Shown: piece by piece, positions 1-9,000 of the stretch
Position numbering within the stretch: position 1 is the stretch's first letter
Layout: each line of letters starts with the position of its first letter
Source of the DNA: QFNR01 sp043842855
Lineage (GTDB): Bacteria; Pseudomonadota; Gammaproteobacteria; Burkholderiales; Neisseriaceae
Length of the DNA: 64,000 nt
NCBI GenBank assembly: GCA_043842855.1
Contig: JBBPJF010000003.1
Span: 1-64,000 of the forward strand
Direction of reading: 5' to 3'
The notes under the pieces: model-generated
Databases searched by the model: none
What the model saw: only the letters and a program-made list of their open reading frames with translations
What the model was told of the DNA's origin: nothing
Made by a program: the position numbers and the translations under genes

Positions 1-3000
1 TAATTGAAGCCGATGGGTTAGAGCTCGGTAACTGGCTAGAAGGATTAGTGAAAGAAGAAGTTAAAGGGTTGGATGAGGGAGAACTGCTAGGGTTAGAAGA
101 AAGCGAACTAGAAGGATTCGATAACGGTGCACTGCTCGGGTTCGATAATGGTGCACTACTTGGATTGGAAAATGGTGCACTAAGTGGATTAGAACTAGGC
201 GCTAAACTTGGATTAGAAAATGGCGCGCTAAGTGGATTCAAACTAGGGTTTGAAAGGGAAGAACTGGCCAAACTAGAACTAGGGATAGACTGACTGGAAG
301 GATTAAGAGAGGAAGAAGTTAGAGGGTTAGACAAAGGGGCCAAACTTGGATTGGATGAGGGAGCAGACAGTGGGTTAGATATCGGAGCCAAACTGGGGTT
401 TGAAAATGGAGCTAAACTTGGATTAAAAAACGGTGCACTGCTTGGATTTAAACTAGGATTGCTCAGGAAAGCTGAAGAGGGGTTAGTACTAGGTAAAGAC
501 CAAGTCGAGGGAGCCCCACTGCTGGGATTAGACAGTGGAGCTAGACTAGGATTAGAAAATGGTGCGGATAAAGGGTTACTCAAAGGCATACTAGATGGAT
601 TTGAGAATGGAGCTAGGCTGGGGTTAGATAGCGGAGCTGTACTAGGATTTAAACTAGGATTACTTAAAGAAGCGGTTGAAGGATTTGAGCTAGGATTATT
701 GCTAGAGGAATTAGTAAAAGAAGAAGTCAGAGGGTTACTAGAAGGAGCACTTAGAGGATTACTAAAGGGGGCACTGCTGGGGTTAGAGAGCGGTGCCAAA
801 CTAGGATTAGAAGAAAGAGAAAGAAGTGGATTGCTCAAAGGAGCACTACTAGGATTAGAAAGTGGAGCAGAACTCGGATTAGAGAGAGGAGCACTTAGAG
901 GATTACTAGAGGGAGCACTGCTGGGGTTAGATAGCGGTGCCAAACTAGGGTTAGAAAATGGAGCCAAGCTCGGATTAGAGAAAGGAGCACTACTAGGATT
1001 AGAAAACGGAGCAGAACTCGGATTAGAGAGAGGAGCACTTAAAGGATTACTAAAGGGGGCACTACTAGGATTAGATAGCGGTGCCAAACTAGGGTTAGAA
1101 GAGAGAGAAAGAAGTGGATTGCTTAAAGGAGCACTACTAGGATTAGAAAGAGGAGCAGAACTTGGGTTAGACAGAGGAGCACTTAGTGGGTTACTAGAGG
1201 GAGCACTGCTGGGGTTAGATAGCGGTGCCAAACTAGGGTTAGAAAATGGAGCCAAGCTTGGATTAGAGAAAGGAGCACTACTAGGGTTAGAAAGAGGAGC
1301 AGAACTTGGGTTAGACAGAGGAGCACTTAGAGGATTACTAAAGGGGGCACTGCTGGGATTAGATAGCGGTGCCAAACTAGGGTTAGAAGAGAGAGAAAGA
1401 AGTGGATTGCTTAAAGGAGCACTACTAGGATTAGAAAGAGGAGCAGAACTTGGGTTAGACAGAGGAGCACTTAGAGGATTACTAAAGGGAGCACTGCTGG
1501 GATTAGATAGCGGTGCCGAACTAGGGTTAGAAGAGAGAGAAAGAAGTGGGTTGCTTAAAGGAGCACTACTGGGATTAGATAGCGGTGCCAAGCTTGGATT
1601 AGAAAGAGGAGCACTTAGAGGGTTACTAAAGGGAGCACTGCTAGGATTAGATAGCGGCGCCAAACTTGGATTAAGTGAAGGGGCACTGCTTGGATTTACA
1701 GAAGGATTACTAGACAGTGAAAGTGGATTACTAGATGGGGCCAAACTTGGATTGGAACTTGGTGCACTAGATGGATTTAAGGATAAAGAAGGCCAACTAC
1801 TAGGATTAGAAATAGGAGTCAGACTTGGATTACTCAAGGGTGCACTAGATGGGTTGCTTAAAGGAGCACTGGATGGATTATTAGACCAAGAAGAACTTGG
1901 ATTGCTAAAAGGAGCGCTTAACGGATTAAGACTTGGATTACTGCTAGGATTAGAACTGGGATTAGAACTTGGATTGGAAGATAAATTAGAAGGCAAGCTA
2001 GAAAGAGGATTACTGGACAAACTTGCCAAGGTTCCCAAACTATTTAAACTACTTCCTAGCGAATAACTGGGTAAGCCAGAGGATAGTCCGCTTGGTAAAG
2101 TTAGACTATAGAGAGGTATAGAAGAAAGTGAAGCAGAAACCGGATTAGATGGTACTAAAGAAGAGGATACTGGTAATAAGGAACTCAATCCTAAACTAAT
2201 ACTAGGTAAACCGCTACTCAAAGAGGGCACAGAAGAAGGGGCAGAAGACAAGGTACTGGGCAAAGAAGAAAGTGTAGAAGGGAGCGTTGAAAGTAAGCTC
2301 AAAAGCGGGATAGATGAGCTAAGTGGGTTAGAACTTAAAGAAGAGAGGGAAGGTAATGAAGAGGAAAGCGTTCCTAAGGATAAGGAAGGTAAGGCACTGC
2401 TAAGGCCAGGTATAGAAGACGGTAAAGAAGATAAAGCTAAAGACATGGATAGCAGCGCAGAAGGTAATTCAGAGAGGGGAAGGGAAGAAGCCAGCAGTGG
2501 TATCCAACTAAATAGGGAAGATGAAGATTGTAAACTAGATAATGAAGCTAATCCTGCCAAGGATAGAGAAGGCAGCAAGGAAGGCGCTGAACTGGCTGAA
2601 GAAATAGATAGAGGAAGCCATACATTAGATAAAGAAGATAAGACGGATAAGGGAGCCAGTAGAGGAATAGAAGAAGCTGAACTAAGGCTGCTCAGCGCAG
2701 AACTCAATTGAGTAATTGCACTACTAAATAAAGTTGCTTCGGACAGCGGAGCTAATAACGAGGACAAAGCTACTGGCAATGCAACTAAACTTGACAAACT
2801 AGATGGCGGAGCTCCTGAAGCAAGTAAGGAAGAAGGTAAAGATGAAAGTGAAGCAGAGAAATTAGAAAGTGAAGTTCCCAGCATAGAGGAAAGGCTAGGT
2901 AACGCGCTGCTGAGCAAAAGGCTATCTAACGATGCCAGTGGAGATAATAAGGAGGAAACTGAGGTAAGTAAAACATTAGATAAAGAAGCGGATAAATTAG

Positions 3001-6000
3001 GTAACGGCGCAGAAACACTGGGTAAGGAGCTAAAAAATGAACTAGTACTTGAAGAAGAGGGGAAATAAGAGGAGAGCGAGGGAATAGATGTCAATATGGA
3101 GGGTACGGCGGCTAAAGAGGTGGAACTCAATACTCGAATCGAGTCCACTGAACCAAACAAACTTAAACTAGGCAAGACGCTACTAAGAGGAATCCCTGAA
3201 GAGATATAACTTGAGTCAATCGAAAAATTAGAAGACAGTGAGCTACTGGCAGTGGCCCAGAAAGCACCTGGATCAAGGGAGAGTAGGCCAGAACTAGAAA
3301 CAAAGGAGAGATAAGCAATGTAAGCTGGAATAGTAAGCAATCCGCTTGAGATAGTAGGTATCGAAGTAAGGAAACTTGTAGTACCAATACTTCCCAAGCT
3401 GCCGCTTGAACTAGCTAATAGCCCGAAGCCCAAAGCAGAAAAAGAAGTAGCTGCAAAAAGAGGGCCAATACTGGAAGCCAAGGAGCTACTTAAGCTATTG
3501 CCACTATAATAAAAGCTATGATTAATCGTAGAGGGAATCACTATGGTTGAAAGACCACTAGTAAACTCGGAGGCAACAGTAACGTTTAAAGCTGAAATGG
3601 ATGGCAACCAAGAAGCGCTTTGACTAACATTAAAGCTATAGGATACGGCTAAGTAGTTCGCCACTGGTATGATCAACCAGTTGGTACTTGAAGCCGGAAC
3701 GGAGGCACTTAACTGCAGAGGTAAGGTTGAAGCGGTTGAAGAAAGTACAAATGGAAGAACAGCTGAAACCTCTAAAGGCAGTGAAAAAGCTGAAGTAGAA
3801 AAGGAAATAATAGAGGTAGGAGCCGAGTTTACTGAAAGTAAAGAAGAAGCAATCAGGGGCCCACTACCTGGAGTAAAAATAGAACTTATAATTGCTGGTG
3901 CCAATATAAGGCTAAATACCGTTTGCGGGAAAAAAAGCGCAGAAACTGTAAAGTGTATAGGGGTAATAAACGAGGAGGAAGTATTAGAAATTTCAAAGAA
4001 TAGAGAAGTATTAGTAAATGGCAGGGTAATGACACTGTGCAGTAGCTGCACTACTGCAATAATTACTCCAGCTAGGGCAGCATCTACTGTAGAAAGTAAT
4101 ACAGCAGCAGTAGAAGAGAGAAAATAACCGGGCCCAGCTAATAGAGAATAGGAACTGGGTAAAAAGGCAGAAGTACTGCTTATGCTAGAACCAGTATCTA
4201 GGCTAAAGACTTCCGCTGGTAACAAAGAAAGATTCCAGCTTAAGGAAGGATTAAGAGAAGAAGGTAGAACAGAAGACAGTTGGGAGGTTAATACTCCGCC
4301 AGGTATAGGACTATTAAGCGCTACTGCAATACTGGGTAAACTAGAGTAGGTGCTGGAAGCTGCAGGTGCACTAGAGGAACTTGAAGGGTTTACAGGAGTT
4401 GAAATCAGAGAAGGTAAACCCCCCAGATAAGAGGATGCAATTTCCAATACCGTCGCATTGATAGAGGACAAAGAAGGTATCGAAGGATTAGAAAATAAAG
4501 TGGAATATGAAGAAGAAGCACTTCCACTTGGCGTTAATGGATTAGTAGAGATTGTAGAGGAATCGTAAAGTATAAAAGGGATAGCTGTCGTGACAAATGG
4601 CCCATAAAAGGACAAGGCCGCCGCTACATTGACCATGGAGCTTACTGGTAAGGCAGTCCAAATAGTTACACTTGGTAGGGAAGAACTACTAGCTATAGGA
4701 TTGGAACTAGAACTTATATAAGAGACTACCATATTTGAATTCAAGGAGAAGGAGGTAGGGTACGAAAGGAACTGGTTACTCCATAATTTAGCCAATTGGA
4801 AAACAGTAGCTGAACTCATCACTGGGATAGCAACTGCACCAGACACAGCAGCCGAACTTGTGCTTACCCCGGTCAAGCTAGAGAAGAGGGCTGATGACAA
4901 GTTGGAGGGTAGGGTTGAAAGACCAAAACTAAGCCCGGTAGGGTTAAGACTGATAATGGGTAAGGCAGAGATACCTGACCAACTTGAGCTCTGAGAAGAT
5001 AAGGAATTAAAGCCCAGTTGGTCTAGTACAGAACTAGAAGTAAAGGAGATAGTGCCAGGCAAACTACTGATCATCGAGGGGAGCGCACTGGGAATAGAAC
5101 TAAAGCTAAGGCTAGAGGAGATGGCTTCTGTAGTAGAGGAAAGACTGGTTAAACTGGAGCTTGAATTAGTACTTAGATTGCTAGAAAGAGAAGGCACTAG
5201 CAGACTAGAACCAGAGGAAAAGAGTGAAATTGCAAGCGGTAAACTAAGTGCTCCGGAAAGGCTGATATGATTTGACCAGGAAGCAATGCCTAACAAATGT
5301 ACAATAGGGTTGAAGACAGAAATGGTAGATGGGATGACACTACTGAGTAAGTTATAACTTAATAAAGCATCTACCGAAGCAACCGGTGGGATAAAGCTAG
5401 AAATAGAGTTGACACTGATGGCAAATACATCGAAGGCAGAATTTACTGGTAAACCAAAACTACTAATGGATAGAAGAGCTGGATAAGAAGAAGCAGCCGG
5501 TAAGACCCATGAAGGTAGAGAGCTCAAAAGTGGCACGGCAGAAGCAACACTTGAGGGCAGGGAAGAAACAGAAGGGATAGAAGATAGGATATTATTCAGA
5601 CTTAACATCGTAGTTAAACTACTTAGAGCTGAGATGCTGGGTAAAAGTCCTGTTAAGGTCAAGGCTGGTCCAATTATGAAGAGTGCTAGCACTTCCCCCA
5701 CCACTCCAAAAGCAGCATCTGTTATTAAAGTGATAACAAACCAATGGAAAAAAGCCCAATAAATTTCACCACCCAAAAGGAATGTCACCCCTGCCTGTAA
5801 AAGCGTAGAACCAGAGACAATAGAAAATAGAGACGGAGCTGAACTACCTAGCGACTCACTGATGGAGGGCATAGCGCTCGAAAAAGAGGAAGAAGCCGGA
5901 ATTCCATCAATGCTTGGCCCGCCTGATAAAGAAGTGGGTATATCAAGTATGGATAAGAAAGTAGACGAATTTAATAAAGAAATCCAGCTTGAACTCAACT

Positions 6001-9000
6001 CAGTAGAACCAGTGGTACTCACTACAGAGCTAATAGAAGAAGCAAGACCAAGAATAGTTGCTCCTCCAGCTAAAACTACAAAAGCAGCAAACCAGTTGGC
6101 TACGTCGACAGCGACACCCAGAGCCCATTGGAGGACCACAAAAAGTGTTGTATAAAGACCAATACCAAGTAAATTAGGTAAAGAGGAAGCACTAAAAGAA
6201 AGACCAAAGTCTGCAGAGGTCAATTCACTGGGCAAAGAAGGGATGTTAAGTAAAGAAGACTGAGGAAATAGTAAAGAAGACGAAGTAAAAAAGGGTAGTT
6301 GGGAGGAAACAGAAGAACTAACTAATGGTGTAGAAGAGAAAGACTCTGGTGATAAGACAAAATTTAAGGAAAGTAGATTCTGAGGAAATGCCCAGGGTAA
6401 ATTAGCTAGGAAAGATTGTGCATCCAACCAACCAAAACCTGCAAAGACGGCTATCCAAGGACCGAAATAAGAATTAGCACCAAAAATCCAGGAAAATACA
6501 GAGTAAACCACGTTTTCCCACAATGCAAAGGGTAAGGTAAAGAAATTGACTACACCTGATACCGTACTAAAGATAGAGGCAATTTCAATCGAAGCAGTAA
6601 GTACGCTAGGAAGAAAAATGAGTAAACCACTATCGATAGCTAGTGCTGGCCCGGAAGATGCAGTAACACTCAATGAAGAAAGGTAAGCTGGCAGCAAACC
6701 ACTGAGACTAGGTACTGCAGAAGAGGAAAGTGGTATCGCTGAAAGGCTAGAAGGAAGAGTAGAGGAAGCTAAACTAGAACCAAGAGGGTTTAGTTGCGAT
6801 AAGGCTGAACTAACCGAAGGATAGAGTGACGACTTAGCGACTTGAACGGAGCTAGAACCTAACAGAGAGCTACCCGTTGTAGAAGGTGCCGAGGACACCT
6901 CTAATGAAGCAGGTATAGTTACTGGCAAGGAAGAAGAGAACAGCGGTAAAAGGGATGAGGTACTCAGAAAACTGCTAGAAGTAGACAGCAATTGGGAACT
7001 TGCCGGTATGGAAAATATTGCACTAATCGTGGCAGCAATAGCCGAAAGTGCCCCTAATGTATTAAGCGAAAACCCAGAAGAGAAAGAAAGTGAAGTAGGA
7101 ATGCTAGATAGTAGGGCTAAACTAGAGGATGGGATGGCACTACTAGCGTTACTAAGACCGGAAATAAGAGGAATAGCAGACAAAGAGGACAGAACAGAAT
7201 GTCCAGGCCCTGGACTAGCTAACAAGCTACTTAACAACCCCGCAGATAACTGAGCGGAAAGTGAAGCCGGAATCGACAGAAGCGCGCTAGAAGGACCAAG
7301 TATAGGCAAGGCACTAAGCCCCGAATAGCTTGAGGAAATTATAGAAGATGGTATGGATGATAAGTTAGCCCAAGAAGATGAAAAAGTCAGTGAGAAAAGG
7401 TTAAGGGAACTCCACAAGGGCACAGAAGACAAGGACAGGGAACTATTGCTAATGACAGAAACTGGTAGCAATAAGATAGATAAAACGCTATAGATACTAG
7501 AAGATACTAATGAAACTGCTATAGGTATAACCAAACTAAGAAGAGAGGCTGGAATAGTAGAAGAAACAGTTAGGGGCAAACTTAAAGAAGTAGAAAGTGC
7601 CTCTAAAAGTGCTGAAGAACTAGTAAAAGGAGCACTAGAAAGCAGGCTTAAATTAATAGGGATGGATGAAGGCAGATAGGGGATAGAAAAAGCGGAAAGA
7701 AAAGGCAGCAAGGAAGAAGCGACCAGCATAGGCACCGAAGAATTAAGACTAGCTGAGCTCGACAGTGAAAGATTAAGAAGACTGGACAGAGAAAGTGGAG
7801 TAGCAGAAAGGGATGGAAGTAGAGAAGAAGATCCACTTAACTGTAAAAATAAACCCGGAAGCGAGGAAAGTGAAGGCAGGAGGGAAGAACTGAGTGAAGA
7901 AGAAGAAAGGCTGTTGAGTAGAGGAAGGAAGGAAGAAGAAGCAGTAAGGGGAAGTGCTGAACTAGGAGCGAGGAGTGAAGAGCTGCCAGAACCTAATAAT
8001 GAAAGCGGGAATAGAGACAAACTAGATGGAAGAACAGAGGAGAGTGACTGGGAAGAAGATAATAAGCTGGGGAGTCCCAATGAGGTTGAACTGGAACTGC
8101 TACCGGATGATTGAAGAGGCCATCCAGAAGAAGAGGAAAGAGGCCCCGAGGACCCAAGTGAACTCGTGAGTGAAAGAGATGGAAGACCAACTGATAGAGA
8201 AGAAGAATAAGATGGAACGGATAAACTACTCTGTAGACTACTAGTGGAAAGCTGTAGGGGTAGCAGGGACGGTTCCACTGAAGAACTACTTAAAGGAAGA
8301 AGAGAAGAATTTAGTGCTTCTAGACTAGAAGAAAGTGGCAAAGAAGTAAGAGAATTAGTACTCGATGCTAGTGGTAGACTCAAGGATGACTGCAGCGAAG
8401 AACTACCTAACGTGGCAGAGGAGAGTAGGGGCAACAAAATAGGAGCTAGTGAAGATGAATTTAGAGAAAGACTCGGCGTGAGCGAAGAGGAATCTGAGAG
8501 AAGACTTGGTAAAAGAGAAGAAGAAGCCAAAAGCGAGCTAGGGCTTAGTAAAGAGGAATCTAAAAATGAACTAGGAATTAGTAAAGAAGAATCTAAAAGC
8601 AAGCTGGGAGTCAATAAAGAGGAATCTAAGAGAAGGCTTGGAGTCAGTAAAGAAGAAGCAGAAAGTGAAAGAGGACTGAGCAAAGAGGAATCTAAAAGTA
8701 GACTTGGAGCCAATAAAGAGGAATCTAAAAGTAAACTTGGTGAAAGTAAGGATGAATCTAAAAGTGAACTAGGCGTTAGTAGAGAAGAGTCTAAAAGAAG
8801 ACTCGGAGCTAATAAAGAGGAATCCAAAAGAAGGCTTGGAGTCAACAAAGAAGATGCAGAAAGTGAAAGAGGGCTCAGTAAAGAAGAATCTAAAAGCAAG
8901 CTAGGAGCCAATAAAGAGGAATCTAAGAGAAGGCTTGGAGTCAACAGAGCAGAAGCAGAAAGTGAAAGGGGACTCAGCAAAGAAGAATCTAAAAGCAGGC

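Noticed and set aside
120..2000. CRISPR array or satellite DNA
   Set aside because: The period is 24 nt with no spacers and is strictly in frame with the coding sequence.
351..2066. Overlapping antisense coding (both strands as real genes)
   Set aside because: Repeat units without stops in one strand easily stay open on the other; nothing beyond openness supports translation of the plus strand.
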